The position numbers and the translations under genes were made by a program. Shown one piece after another: positions 38,765 through 48,785 of a DNA stretch of 64,000 nucleotides. Within the stretch, counting starts at the first letter, position 1; each line of letters opens with the position of its first letter. The stretch lies in contig JAKAVA010000043.1 of NCBI GenBank assembly GCA_021827645.1, forward strand, positions 1 through 64,000, given 5' to 3'. The DNA is from Planctomycetota bacterium. GTDB taxonomy: Bacteria > Planctomycetota > Phycisphaerae > WQYP01. Under the pieces are notes generated by a model. That model was not told where the DNA came from and searched no databases. It saw only the letters and a program-made list of their open reading frames with translations.

Positions 38765-39799
38765 TCAGACGGTCGCTATTGCTGAAAGATTCAACGCATC
38801 GGTCATTCCCGCCTGTAAACGATGAAAAGCCAAGCCCCCGAGCATGGCGGCGTTGTCGGTGCAGAAGGGCATGGCCGGTATCCATACTGGAACCTGAAAT
38901 TCAGCCGCTGCATCCGATACGGTTTTCCGCAGGGCATGGTTCGCCGCCACCCCCCCGCCGACAAGCAATGCCCGATAATCATGCCGCTGCAGTGCCCGCC
39001 TCAGCTTGACCCCGATCGGCCGGAGTGCGGCACGCTGAAAGGATGCCGCCACATCGGCCAGTTGCTGCTGCGACAGATGATCGATGGTGCGTTGTTCGCG
39101 TCCCGATCCGAAAAGGTGGTAGCGCACCGCCGTTTTCAGACCGCTGTATGAAAAATCGAGCGAGTCGGAACCGAGCAGACTCACGGGAAAATCGACGGCC
39201 AGCGGATTGCCGCCGCGAGCCAGTTTTTCCAGTGCCGCCCCTCCGGGGTAGCCGAGCCCCAGCAGTGCCGCGGTTTTGTCATACGCTTCGCCGAGCGCAT
39301 CGTCGATGGTGGCACCAAGGCGGCGGATATCCACAAAGCTTTCGAGGTGGAACAGACTAGTATGGCCACCGGATACGACCAGTCCGAGTGCGGGAAATTT
39401 CGGCTCCTGCGGACGGGACTCGGGTGCATCAGCCAGAACCCCGCCATAGAGATGACCGTGGACATGGTTGATTCCGATGAGCGGCTTTCCAAGGGCAAAG
39501 GCGACGGCCTTGGCGGCTGCCACCCCGACAATCAGACACCCGACCAGGCCGGGGCAATGGGCGACGGCAATGGCGTCGAGATCGGCAGTGGTGCAGCGGG
39601 CCTTATCGAGGGCATCATCCACGAGGCGATTGAGCCATTCAATGTGGGCACGGGAGGCAATTTCCGGCACCACTCCGCCATACCGGCGGTGCAGCTGAAC
39701 TTGTGAACTGATGATATTGGATTTGACCAGCCAGCCGTCGGCCGTCACCGCGGCGGCGGTCTCATCGCAGGTGGTTTCAATCGCAAGAATATTCTTCAT
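38765..39799 (-). CDS. tsaD: tRNA N6-adenosine threonylcarbamoyltransferase TsaD
   Basis: Transfers the threonylcarbamoyl group to A37 of ANN-decoding tRNAs, together with TsaB and TsaE. 344 aa from ATG 39799; TTG 39805 is the alternative. Motifs: IETTCDETAAAV at the start, VVPEIASRAHIEWL, VAHCPGLVGCLIVG, GINHVHGHLYGGVL with the metal-binding His pair, LVVSGGHTSL, and ALLVGGGVAANHALR. It lies 60 bases downstream of the ctp gene and is probably cotranscribed with it. Confidence 0.96.
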   Translation of the reverse strand: MKNILAIETTCDETAAAVTADGWLVKSNIISSQVQLHRRYGGVVPEIASRAHIEWLNRLVDDALDKARCTTADLDAIAVAHCPGLVGCLIVGVAAAKAVAFALGKPLIGINHVHGHLYGGVLADAPESRPQEPKFPALGLVVSGGHTSLFHLESFVDIRRLGATIDDALGEAYDKTAALLGLGYPGGAALEKLARGGNPLAVDFPVSLLGSDSLDFSYSGLKTAVRYHLFGSGREQRTIDHLSQQQLADVAASFQRAALRPIGVKLRRALQRHDYRALLVGGGVAANHALRKTVSDAAAEFQVPVWIPAMPFCTDNAAMLGGLAFHRLQAGMTDALNLSAIATV

Positions 39800-39859
39800 A
39801 TTCAACCGCCAAGCCGGGCATACGCACCGGCTTTTGCCGGCCCCCGGGTGATTCAGGCT

Positions 39860-41284
39860 TCATCGGTGCCGCTGGACGGAAACATGCTCTGCCGGTCGCT
39901 CCGCCAGTTTGCTGGTTGTGGGCGAAAGGTGAGCCTTCAGATACGCCATGGCCTTTGCCAACTGAACATCCACAAAACGTTTGCGTGGATTGGAGATACC
40001 GAGCCTGTGCAGAGCGGCTGCGCGGGCTTTGGCCCCGGGCGGTGGAATGAGTTCCGCTTCCTTCATATGCCGATAGATCGCCATTTCCACCTTTTTCGAT
40101 ACGGGCACCAACCCTCCGGGCGACGGCTCGATACCCCAGGTTTTGGAATCCCGATGCCGGGCGATGTTTTTTCCATTGGGCAGGTAATAAAGGGCGGTGG
40201 TGAGCTTGATAGCCGATCGCCCGCCGGGCAGCGGAAACATATTCTGCATGCACCCTTTGCCGAACGACTGCGTGCCGAAAATCACCGCGCGATGATAGCA
40301 TTGCAATGCCCCGGTGAGCAGTTCTGCGGCGCTGGCCGTCTGCCCGTTGACGAGCACGACCATGGGGAACGGAGGATAGGTATGCCGCCCGTGCGATACT
40401 TCGCGGCCATCGGTCTGAGGCAGACGCCCATGGGTGGTGACAATGACTCCGGATTTAATAAATCGCCGGGCGACTCCCACTCCGCTGGCCACCAACCCAC
40501 CGGGATTAAATCGCAGATCGAGAATCAGGCCGCCGAGCCCCCCCTTGGACCGGATCAGCGGCAGGAGTGCATGATCAAGTTGCTTTGGGGTGTCTTTTTC
40601 AAACGCCGTGATATGGACATAGGCAATGCGGCGAGCGGGATCGATTAAATAATCCCACCGACCGTCGGGATAGCGTTTGAATCCCTGAACACTGTCTTCG
40701 GTCAGCAGTGTCCGTCGTGCGCTGATGTGCAGCAGGCGGTGACTGAACGGGGTTTGAACGGTGAGACTTAAAAAAGTACCCACGGTGCCGTTCATGGCAT
40801 GGAGCACCCGCGAAAATTTCCACCCTGCAATTTTCTGTCCGTTGACGGCAAGAATTTTGTCGCCGGTACGAATTCCCGCCTTCAGTGCCGGGGATTGAGC
40901 CAGCGGGCGGACGACAACAACGCCTGATTTGGGCATGTCGGTCGTGATAAACCCGATACCCGCAAACTGCCCCTGCACCTGCTCGTTAAAATCCACCCAC
41001 TGGCGGTGATCGAAATAGACACTGTAGGGATCAAGTTTGGCGAGCATACCGCGGATGGCTCCATCGGTGAGCGTGCGATTGGAAACGTGCCGATAAAAAT
41101 TCTGCCGGATCAGCGCCCGTGCAAACGTGATGCGCTGCATGAAGGTATAAGCGCCGGCGTCCTGCTTTCGGGGCGGGGATTGCCCCCATTTCCCGCGCCC
41201 GATGGCAATGCCGAGAGCGAGGGCCGCGATGATCCAGACCGCACCGGCCGCCCGAGAACCATGACTGATATATGTTTTTTTCAT
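39860..41284 (-). CDS. ctpA: C-terminal processing peptidase (S41, CtpA/Prc family)
   Basis: A periplasmic serine protease that trims or degrades proteins from their C-termini. 474 aa. An uncleaved-looking N-terminal membrane segment (residues about 13-30), a helical lead-in with LDPYSVYFDHRQW, a PDZ domain (about 105-190; SPALKAGIRTGDKILAVNG), then the S41 core with LILDLRFNPGG, the nucleophile in VNGQTASAAELL and the Lys partner in GTQSFGKG. The ATG overlaps the TGA of the upstream receiver gene (41281-41284), so they are coupled. Confidence 0.94.
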   Translation of the reverse strand: MKKTYISHGSRAAGAVWIIAALALGIAIGRGKWGQSPPRKQDAGAYTFMQRITFARALIRQNFYRHVSNRTLTDGAIRGMLAKLDPYSVYFDHRQWVDFNEQVQGQFAGIGFITTDMPKSGVVVVRPLAQSPALKAGIRTGDKILAVNGQKIAGWKFSRVLHAMNGTVGTFLSLTVQTPFSHRLLHISARRTLLTEDSVQGFKRYPDGRWDYLIDPARRIAYVHITAFEKDTPKQLDHALLPLIRSKGGLGGLILDLRFNPGGLVASGVGVARRFIKSGVIVTTHGRLPQTDGREVSHGRHTYPPFPMVVLVNGQTASAAELLTGALQCYHRAVIFGTQSFGKGCMQNMFPLPGGRSAIKLTTALYYLPNGKNIARHRDSKTWGIEPSPGGLVPVSKKVEMAIYRHMKEAELIPPPGAKARAAALHRLGISNPRKRFVDVQLAKAMAYLKAHLSPTTSKLAERPAEHVSVQRHR

Positions 41285-41631
41285 TTGATACCTCGAAGCA
41301 ACTCCGGAAGTTGTATTACAAAGGCCGAGCGCGGAAGGACGGCATCGGCTCCGGTCTCAGCCGCCTGCTGCGCCAAGTCACGCTGAACATGGGAGAGGAA
41401 CGCAATAATTTTCGGCGGCGTTTGGAGCAACCGCGCCCGGCGGATCACGGCAAGGGGATCAACGGACGTCGAATTCAAATCGACGATCAGCAGATGTGGG
41501 CTTTGAGCGTCCCAGTCGTCGCATGCGGACTGCGACCGCACCCATGACACCTCAGCGCCGGCGGCACGAGCTTCGGCGGCTATGCGCGATGAAAATATCA
41601 GGTCGGAAACTGCCACATGTACCCGAGCCAT
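41281..41631 (-). CDS. Degenerate response-regulator receiver protein
   Basis: 116 aa, the size of one receiver domain with no output domain. The phosphoacceptor-like Asp is in LLIVDLNS (residue 51), but only one of the usual acidic pair is present (Asp10), the Thr/Ser is Ser80, and the conserved Lys is replaced by Arg101. It is therefore a pseudo-receiver or one that works without normal phosphorylation. GGAGGTGAA sits directly before the ATG. The overlap with ctpA suggests it controls or senses something linked to that protease. Confidence 0.8.
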   Translation of the reverse strand: MARVHVAVSDLIFSSRIAAEARAAGAEVSWVRSQSACDDWDAQSPHLLIVDLNSTSVDPLAVIRRARLLQTPPKIIAFLSHVQRDLAQQAAETGADAVLPRSAFVIQLPELLRGIK

Positions 41632-42029
41632 TTCACCTCCTAAAACCTGTATCTATGATAGCAGAATAGGGGCAAGCGCTCAGGTATCGGAGATAGCGGG
41701 CGACCGGCGATATGGCCTCCTTCGATTGCGTGGTAAGCGGCGATCCCCTGTGAAAACTTCGGATAAACCCGGTTTCTTCATGTCCAACGCAAAGGAATTC
41801 GATCTGCGGGTACGTAACAAATGGGTATTCGGGGGTATGTGGGATTTGTCCGGTGCGGCTGGCGAGTCCGATACGGTGAAACATGAGGTTTGAGGGTTTG
41901 ATTTGCCGTCTTGGAGGGGAGTCACGGCCTCTGAGGTGAAAAAATGAATGCCGGCGATTGACGCGATGCAGAGCAGCCGCATTTTTGTTATGCTTCTTTC
42001 AGGTTTGTCTTATCCGGAGTGCACACAAG
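41632..42029. other. Divergent intergenic region before the MoxR operon
   Basis: 398 bases that hold the promoters of the receiver-ctp-tsaD unit (minus) and the MoxR operon (plus). A TTATGCT element near 41980 and a TTGACG at 41958 lie before moxR but are not at standard spacing. Several frames of 80-100 codons overlap here on both strands; none has a ribosome-binding site. Confidence 0.4.
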
Positions 42030-43094
42030 ATGACCGATTCAACAAGCGATCCACTGGCGCTTTCCCAGGCTGAAATGGAGAGTATTCAAAAATTGCAGTC
42101 GACGGTGGGTCGATTGCAGAAGGAACTTGCCAAGGCGGTGGTCGGACAGGAAAAGGTGATTGAGGAGTTGCTCATCACGCTGATCTGCCGGGGGCATTGC
42201 CTGCTGGTGGGTGTGCCGGGGCTGGCCAAGACGCTCTTGGTCTCCACGCTGGCCAAGACGCTGACGTTGAGCTTCAACCGGGTGCAATTTACGCCGGACC
42301 TGATGCCTTCGGACATCACGGGAACCGAAGTGATTGAGGAGGACAAAACCACCGGCCAACGCGCGCTGCGCTATGTGAAGGGGCCGATCTTTGCCAACGC
42401 GGTGCTGGCGGATGAAATCAACCGGACGCCGCCCAAAACTCAGGCCGCCCTGCTGGAGGCGATGCAGGAACACCAGGTGACCGCCGGGGGCGTGCAGCGG
42501 CGATTACCCGAGCCGTTTTTTGTCATGGCCACGCAGAACCCGATTGAGCAGGAGGGAACTTATCCGCTGCCTGAAGCGCAGCTTGATCGATTCATGTTTC
42601 AGGTGCTGGTGGACTATCCGACGGAACAGGAAGAATTTGATATTGTTCGATTGACCACCGCATCGCGGAAGGTGCAGATTGATCCGGTGATTACGGGTGA
42701 GGAAGTGCTGCAGTTGATGGAACTGGTGCGGAAGGTGCCGGTGCCGGATCATGTGGTGCGGTATTCGCTCAAACTGACCCGTCAGACACGGGTGAGCAAG
42801 GGGGATGTGCCGAAGTTTGTAAAAGATTATGTATCGTGGGGAGCGGGCCCGCGTGCGTCACAGTATCTGGTATTGGCGGGCAAAGCGCGGGCGCTGCTGC
42901 ATGGACGGTATCACGTGAGCACGGCGGATATCCGGGAGGTGGCGGCCCCCACATTGCGGCACCGCGTTCTGACGAATTTCAATGCCGAGGCGGAGGGCAT
43001 CCGTTCGGATGATATTGTGCGAATGCTGATTGAAAATACACCCGTGGGAGAGGATGCGGATTCCGCCATGGTGTCCCGGGTGACGGCGCGATAA
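42030..43094 (+). CDS. MoxR-family AAA+ ATPase
   Basis: MoxR ATPases act as chaperones, often with VWA-domain partners encoded alongside. 354 aa from ATG 42030; a longer frame to 41958 starts with TTG and lacks a site. Walker A is GVPGLAKT, Walker B VLADEINR, followed by [15 protein letters not shown], a sensor [22 protein letters not shown] motif, and the C-terminal lid with [20 protein letters not shown]. First gene of a six-gene run with DUF58, BatA-like, VWA-like and DUF4175-like proteins. Confidence 0.94.
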   Translation: MTDSTSDPLALSQAEMESIQKLQSTVGRLQKELAKAVVGQEKVIEELLITLICRGHCLLVGVPGLAKTLLVSTLAKTLTLSFNRVQFTPDLMPSDITGTEVIEEDKTTGQRALRYVKGPIFANAVLADEINRTPPKTQAALLEAMQEHQVTAGGVQRRLPEPFFVMATQNPIEQEGTYPLPEAQLDRFMFQVLVDYPTEQEEFDIVRLTTASRKVQIDPVITGEEVLQLMELVRKVPVPDHVVRYSLKLTRQTRVSKGDVPKFVKDYVSWGAGPRASQYLVLAGKARALLHGRYHVSTADIREVAAPTLRHRVLTNFNAEAEGIRSDDIVRMLIENTPVGEDADSAMVSRVTAR

Positions 43095-43128
43095 CGGGCG
43101 CCTGATATTAACGAACCATTGGAGCAAC

Positions 43129-44061
43129 ATGGCTGCCGATTCAACCTCCGGAGAAAAGATCGATTATCGCCGACACCTTGATCCGAAGGTGCTGGCCAAA
43201 ATCGGGGCGCTGGATATTCGCGCACGGCTTATTGTGGAGGGGTTTATCAGCGGGATGCACCGGTCGCCGTACAAGGGCTTTTCGATTGAATTCGCCCAGC
43301 ACCGGCCGTACACCAGCGGCGACGATATTAAATTCATCGACTGGAAGGTTTTCGGCCGTACCGACCGCCACTACATCAAGCAATATGAAGAGGAGACGAA
43401 TCTTCAGGTGATGCTGGTGGTGGATGCGTCGGCTTCGATGGCGTACAGCGGACGGAACAATCCACCCTGGCGCAAGTATGACCACGCCATCAGTATTGCG
43501 GCCAGCATTGCGTATGTGGCCCTGCAGCAGCGCGACAGTGCCGGCCTGGCGGTATACGATTCCCGCATCCGGAGGATCATCCGGCCGTCGAACAACCCGC
43601 GCCAATGGCGGATCATGATCGATGAATTGTCGGCGACGGTGGGTGATCCGAAGACGGACACCGGTGCGGTACTGGACCAGATTGCGGAGGAACTTAAGCA
43701 TCGCAGCCTGGTGATTCTGGTGAGTGATTTGTTTGATGATCCGGAGCGCCTGATCAAGGGAGTTCGGCATCTGCGGTACCGGCGGCATGATCTGATCTGT
43801 CTGCAGGTGCTGGACCATGACGAATTGGATTTTCCGTTTAATCAGACCACGATGTTCAAGGGGATGGAGGAGGCGAACGAACTGGTGGTGGAGCCGCAGG
43901 CGCTTCGCGAGGCGTATCTGAAGGAGATAACGGAGCACAATAACCGTATTCGCACCGCGTGCCACCAGTTGCGTGTGGACTGCACCCAGATTGATACCAG
44001 TGTGCCGCTGGATGTGTCGTTGCCGAATTTTCTCGCGTCGCGGGCGGCGCGGATGTCGTGA
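43129..44061 (+). CDS. DUF58 domain protein (VWA-like)
   Basis: 310 aa. Typical features: VEGFISGMHRSPYKGFSIEFAQHRPYTSGDD with the DWKVFGRTDRHYIKQYEEE motif that defines DUF58, then a VWA-like part with VVDASASMAY (a metal-ion-dependent adhesion site motif, DxSxS). No membrane segment. TTGGAG precedes the ATG. DUF58 proteins are the common partner of MoxR ATPases; the function of the pair in envelope homeostasis is known only in outline. Confidence 0.93.
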   Translation: MAADSTSGEKIDYRRHLDPKVLAKIGALDIRARLIVEGFISGMHRSPYKGFSIEFAQHRPYTSGDDIKFIDWKVFGRTDRHYIKQYEEETNLQVMLVVDASASMAYSGRNNPPWRKYDHAISIAASIAYVALQQRDSAGLAVYDSRIRRIIRPSNNPRQWRIMIDELSATVGDPKTDTGAVLDQIAEELKHRSLVILVSDLFDDPERLIKGVRHLRYRRHDLICLQVLDHDELDFPFNQTTMFKGMEEANELVVEPQALREAYLKEITEHNNRIRTACHQLRVDCTQIDTSVPLDVSLPNFLASRAARMS

Positions 44062-44097
44062 TCCGGATGGCCCGGAGCCCGGGCGGGTACCGGGTGG

Positions 44098-46347
44098 TTG
44101 GAGTTGAAGTTGCTGCTGCCGATGATTGCCATGCTGCCGTTTGTATCGCCGGGGCTGTTTGCCGCCGGCGCGGCGTGCGTGAGCATCCCGATCATTATCC
44201 ACCTGCTGAACCGGCGGCGATTCCGCCAGAAGCCGTGGGCCGCGATGCAGTTTTTAATAGCGGCGTATCGGCGTAATGTCCGGCGCCTGAAACTGCAGCG
44301 ACTGCTGCTGCTGCTTTTGCGATGCCTGGCGATTCTGCTGATTGCGGCGGGGATTGCGCAATTTATTCCCATCAACCGGGGGTTAGCGGCGTTGATGGGC
44401 GGCGAGAGCCGCCTGACGATCGTGGTATGGAACAATGCCTATCCCATGGGATATGTGCCGGCATCGGGGCAAAGCCCGTTTGCGGAGAGCCGTCGGCTGC
44501 TGGCGAACTGGAGTCAGCATCTTCCGGGGGGCGAATGGACGGCGGTGATCGGTGCATCATCGAGCAGCGGGCCGCTGCTGGAAAAGCCCGTGCCCGCTTC
44601 GCCGAGCGTAACGAGTCTGATCGCGAGGCAGAAGGTGACGGAGGGAAGCCCGGAGATCGCTGCGGCGCTGATGAAAGCCGCCGACTTGGCGAAGGCATGG
44701 CGGAAGCGGGTGGCCCATGTGCGGGTCTGGCTGGTCAGCGACGAGACGGCCTCTGATTTCGGCTGCCGCAGCGGAAATAATCCGCTGGCCAAACTGAGTG
44801 GCGCCCTGCATGCCGTTCGGCGGGCGGTCAAGGCGATCGGTGCGGCGGGAGCGCGGTTTCGAGTCTTTGATGTAGGGCGGCCGGATGCGGCGAACATGGC
44901 GGTTACCGAGCTGCGATTCACCCGACCTGCGGTTTTGATCGGACATGACATCCACCTGCGGTTGAAGGTACTTAACAGCGGCGCCCAAGCGGAGCCGAAT
45001 GTGAGCGTGCGGTTTTTGATTGACGGTGTCAGCAGCGGCCGGCAGACAATCGGCACCATCCGCCCATGGAGTGCGATGACCGCACAGGTGTTGCTGCCGG
45101 ATCCAATCGTATTACCGGGGCTTCATGAAATCACGGCACTTATCGCCGCCGACGGCCTGCCGATTGACAACATCCGGCAGCGTGTCTTCCGGGCCCGCAC
45201 GGCGCTGAAGGTATTGCTGGTGGATGGAAGGCCGGGCGATCCGGCGCAGGGCGTGCTGGCATCTACGGCATGGCTGGAGGCGGCACTAGCCCCGGCGGAT
45301 AAGGGAAATCGATTTGCTCCGCGGCGTATTGAAATTGACGAATTACCGGGGGCTGATTTGCGGCATTACACGGCGGTTGTGCTCAGCGACATCGCCCCAC
45401 CGGGGACTGCGGATATGCAGCGGCTGGAAAGATTTGTTCGGCGCGGCGGAACGCTGATGATTTATCCCGGAGAGGAAGCAGATGCATCGGCGTGGACGCA
45501 TCTGGGGGGCGGACTGCTGCCGGCGGCATACGGGGCGCAGATTCACACGTCGGCGAAAGCGCCGCAGACCTTGGATGTGACGCGCTCGGCCGGATCGATC
45601 ATGGCCCCATTCATCGCGGCTCAACGGCAGGGTATCCATACCGGGATTTTTCACATTGCGATACATCAATATGTGCAGTTAATACCGAGAGCCCATGCGG
45701 AGGTATTATTAAAAATGCGCGGTGGAGCGCCGCTGCTGGTGGTGGGTGATTTCGGCCGTGGCCGGGTCGCCATGTGGGGAACGTCCTGCGATACACGGTG
45801 GACCGATCTGCCCGCGCAGCCGGCGTTTCTGCCGCTGATTTACCGGGTGTTGGATCAGGTGCTGGTGGCACGCGGGGCGCGGCATAATCTGCTTGTGGGC
45901 CGGAGGCTTGTGTTGGCCGCAGGTCGCCAAACCAAGATGGAATTACGAGGTCCGGGCGGCAGCACGATGGAACTCACCGAGATGCTTGCCGGGGCAGGGA
46001 AGAGCCGGCATCTGCAGCTTTCCGGCGCCCCGATGGCTACAGCAGGCGTCTATCGGACAACGGCGGGAGTGCCGATGGCGGCGGTGAATGTGGATGCGGC
46101 GGCGGGTTCGAATATCGCTCACATTGCGGCCCGTGCAGCGGCGGAATGCTTTTCCATACCGCCGAGTCGGATCGTGACCGAACCAGAGGAACTTCATTCA
46201 TCCCATCGATCGTCAACGGGCCCGGCGGGGAACATCGGCTGGCTGATGCTGATGCTCGGATTTCTGATATTGGCCTCTGAAGCATTGGCTGCGCGGGCCT
46301 TTTCACGGTATCGCCTCTCCACTCAGACCGCGGGGGTGCAGGCATGA
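44098..46347 (+). CDS. BatA-like membrane protein with VWA- and GATase-like domains
   Basis: 749 aa from TTG 44098 (GGGTGG upstream) or 741 aa from ATG 44122. The N-terminal BatA/aerotolerance-type segment has two transmembrane helices around IIIHLLNRRRF and a second helix before FIPINRG. The middle has a VWA-like region without a full MIDAS, a CARDB-like Ig segment (LRLKVLNSGAQAEPNVSVRFLIDG), and a class-I glutamine-amidotransferase-like fold (VVLSDIAPPG...LERFVRRGGTLMIYPG). A final C-terminal helix (LMLMLGFLILASEALAA) anchors it again. ATGA overlap with the next gene. Confidence 0.85.
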   Translation: MELKLLLPMIAMLPFVSPGLFAAGAACVSIPIIIHLLNRRRFRQKPWAAMQFLIAAYRRNVRRLKLQRLLLLLLRCLAILLIAAGIAQFIPINRGLAALMGGESRLTIVVWNNAYPMGYVPASGQSPFAESRRLLANWSQHLPGGEWTAVIGASSSSGPLLEKPVPASPSVTSLIARQKVTEGSPEIAAALMKAADLAKAWRKRVAHVRVWLVSDETASDFGCRSGNNPLAKLSGALHAVRRAVKAIGAAGARFRVFDVGRPDAANMAVTELRFTRPAVLIGHDIHLRLKVLNSGAQAEPNVSVRFLIDGVSSGRQTIGTIRPWSAMTAQVLLPDPIVLPGLHEITALIAADGLPIDNIRQRVFRARTALKVLLVDGRPGDPAQGVLASTAWLEAALAPADKGNRFAPRRIEIDELPGADLRHYTAVVLSDIAPPGTADMQRLERFVRRGGTLMIYPGEEADASAWTHLGGGLLPAAYGAQIHTSAKAPQTLDVTRSAGSIMAPFIAAQRQGIHTGIFHIAIHQYVQLIPRAHAEVLLKMRGGAPLLVVGDFGRGRVAMWGTSCDTRWTDLPAQPAFLPLIYRVLDQVLVARGARHNLLVGRRLVLAAGRQTKMELRGPGGSTMELTEMLAGAGKSRHLQLSGAPMATAGVYRTTAGVPMAAVNVDAAAGSNIAHIAARAAAECFSIPPSRIVTEPEELHSSHRSSTGPAGNIGWLMLMLGFLILASEALAARAFSRYRLSTQTAGVQA

Positions 46348-48704
46348 CGAACCCGTTATTGATGGCCGGCTCGGTCCACCTTGTGCTGCTGACCAATCAT
46401 CCGGTCTGGATGAGCCTGCTGGCGGCGGCGGCTGTGGTCTTCGGCATCTGGAGCTACCGGGCTCAGGGGGCAGCCCCGCGATACAAATGGACACTGGCGA
46501 CCCTGCGGGCGGCGATCCTTTTAATGGTCGTTTTTCTGCTTATGGCACCGGCACTGGTGAATCGGCAGTTGGTGCGGCATCGCGGGCGGGTGGTGATCTG
46601 GGTGGATTCATCCCTCTCGATGACGCTTAGAGACGAATACCCGGCGCCGGAAGCCAGGCTGCTGCACAACATTCTTCTGACAACACATTCCCAAAACCCA
46701 AGCCGCTATCAGATCGCACTCGCCGTGCTGCAGAGTGCGGAACATGGATGGTTGGGGAAAGTACTCAAGCGACAGAAGGTTATGGTGTATACCGGTGGCA
46801 GCCGGGCGGAGCTGGTCGGGACGGCGGAAAATAAAAAGCAAATGAATGCCGTGCTGGCCCGGCTTGCGAAAATCAAGCCGACAGCGGGTGAAACGGATAT
46901 TCCGGGAATTATTTCGCAGATATTAGGGCAGCTTTCCGGCGAACCGGTCAGTGCGGTGGTGGTGCTTTCGGACGGTCGCGATACGACGGCCTCCCCCACC
47001 CGCCAGATGGTTGCCCGACTGAAGCGCCGGGCGATCCGGCTCGTGACCGTGCCGATCGGTCGCGATCATCTTCCCTTCAGCATTGAACTGGCGGATGGTA
47101 CCACAGCGCATCAGGCGTTTGTGGGGGATCCGGTGAATGTTTCAGCGCGGCTCGTAACATCGGAAAACCCTGCGCCGCTTGTGCGCCATGTGCGGCTTTA
47201 TGAAGTGGGGACGGACGGGAAGGTGCTGCTGGCGACGAAGAAAGTGGTTATTCCCGCCGGCAAATCCCAGATCCCGCTGCGGCTAACCTGGCGACCCAAA
47301 GCACCGGGGCGTTACCACATCCAGATGGTGATCCGCAGGGCGAAGGGAGAATTCATACCGCCCATTCCCGGCTACAACGGCGGGCGTATTGAACTGAGAA
47401 CCCGGGCGGTGAAGGCGAAAATAAAAATTCTGTATGTGGATGGGTATCCACGATGGGAATATCGTTATCTGAAGAATGATCTGGCCCGCGAAAAGACCAC
47501 GTTGCTGAGTTGTCTTCTGCTTTCGGCGGATAATCATTTTGCCCAGGCGGGGAATATTCCGATCCGCCGATTTCCCGAGACGCAATCTGAGCTGGATCAA
47601 TACGACGTGTTGATACTCGGCGATGTGGATCCGGATTATTTTTCGCAGCGGCAGATGAAACTCATCACTCATTTTGTGGGTGATCACGGGGGCGGATTTT
47701 TAATGATTTCCGGTCCGGAATATTCGCCGCGTGCCTACCGCGGGACGCCGATTGCCAAGTTACTTCCCATCATCATCGGCAACCCGGCGAACCCGGCGAT
47801 GGCCCCGGTGGAGGGGATTCCGTTCGGTCTTCGCCTTACGGTCGCGGGACGCCGCAGCATGCTGTTTCATTTTTTCAGCAGTGAAGCGGCGAACCTGCGT
47901 GAGGTGGCCGATCTACCGCCGCTGTATTGGTATCAGCCGGTGGCGGGCCTTGCCCCCAGTGCGACGGTGCTGGCGATGGTGGCGGGACGGCAGATCACGG
48001 CCCGCGACATACCGGCCATTGTGCTGGGGCGCTACGGCGCCGGGCGGACGATGTTTTCAGCGATTCAGGATACGTGGCGGTGGCGTGCCTATCACGGCGC
48101 CCCGATTTACAAGAGTTATTGGTTGGAGACGGTGCGAACTTTGGCGCGATCGCGGCTGTTCGGGCGACATCGTGCGGTGGTGCTGCGATCGTCCGGGCGG
48201 CGGGCACTGGTGGGGCAATCGGTGCCAGTGACTCTGCATGTCAATCGCATGAGTCTCCTTTCATCTCTGCCGCACCAACTTCAACTGAGCGTCCACGGCC
48301 CGGGCGGCGCCATGCAGGTGCCGATGCTCTCCGACCCGAACAATCCGGGGGTGTACAGATCACTGGTCCATATCTGGGCGGCCGGGGATTATCGGTTTGC
48401 CCTCAAGCCGGGACAACTGGCTGTGACATCACCGACGCTGAATATCTCCGCCGAGGCTCCGGAGACGGAATTTCTCAATCCGCGAGCGGATATCCCCGCC
48501 ATGGCGCATCTGGCGGCGGCGGCTGATGGTAAAATGGTTCTTCCGGCAACGTTTGAAAAGGCGGGCGACGTGATCCCGGACCGGAGCGTGGAAAGCCTGC
48601 TCATTCATTCGCATCAGATATGGAATAAGCCGTGGGCACTTGCACTATTAATCATCCTGCTGACGGCCGAGTGGCTGTTGCGGAAACGGGCGGGGCTGAT
48701 TTAA
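46344..48704 (+). CDS. VWA/GATase-like membrane protein
   Basis: 786 aa, a sister of the preceding gene. Two N-terminal transmembrane helices (about residues 23-45 and 55-72), then a VWA domain with VIWVDSSLSMTLRDE (DxSxS MIDAS) and VVVLSDGRDTTA, Ig-like segments, and a GATase-like domain with ILYVDGYPRWEYRYLKNDL and FLMISGPEYSPRAYRGTP. A C-terminal helix precedes the stop. It overlaps the upstream stop by four bases. Together with the BatA-like protein it probably forms a membrane complex served by MoxR. Confidence 0.86.
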   Translation: MTNPLLMAGSVHLVLLTNHPVWMSLLAAAAVVFGIWSYRAQGAAPRYKWTLATLRAAILLMVVFLLMAPALVNRQLVRHRGRVVIWVDSSLSMTLRDEYPAPEARLLHNILLTTHSQNPSRYQIALAVLQSAEHGWLGKVLKRQKVMVYTGGSRAELVGTAENKKQMNAVLARLAKIKPTAGETDIPGIISQILGQLSGEPVSAVVVLSDGRDTTASPTRQMVARLKRRAIRLVTVPIGRDHLPFSIELADGTTAHQAFVGDPVNVSARLVTSENPAPLVRHVRLYEVGTDGKVLLATKKVVIPAGKSQIPLRLTWRPKAPGRYHIQMVIRRAKGEFIPPIPGYNGGRIELRTRAVKAKIKILYVDGYPRWEYRYLKNDLAREKTTLLSCLLLSADNHFAQAGNIPIRRFPETQSELDQYDVLILGDVDPDYFSQRQMKLITHFVGDHGGGFLMISGPEYSPRAYRGTPIAKLLPIIIGNPANPAMAPVEGIPFGLRLTVAGRRSMLFHFFSSEAANLREVADLPPLYWYQPVAGLAPSATVLAMVAGRQITARDIPAIVLGRYGAGRTMFSAIQDTWRWRAYHGAPIYKSYWLETVRTLARSRLFGRHRAVVLRSSGRRALVGQSVPVTLHVNRMSLLSSLPHQLQLSVHGPGGAMQVPMLSDPNNPGVYRSLVHIWAAGDYRFALKPGQLAVTSPTLNISAEAPETEFLNPRADIPAMAHLAAAADGKMVLPATFEKAGDVIPDRSVESLLIHSHQIWNKPWALALLIILLTAEWLLRKRAGLI

Positions 48705-48785
48705 CGCGGCCTGCGGGTGAGATGGTGGTGACCGGCGGGGCTGGGCCATCCATGGCCGCCACGGAGACAGGTTGGTGAAACGTCC

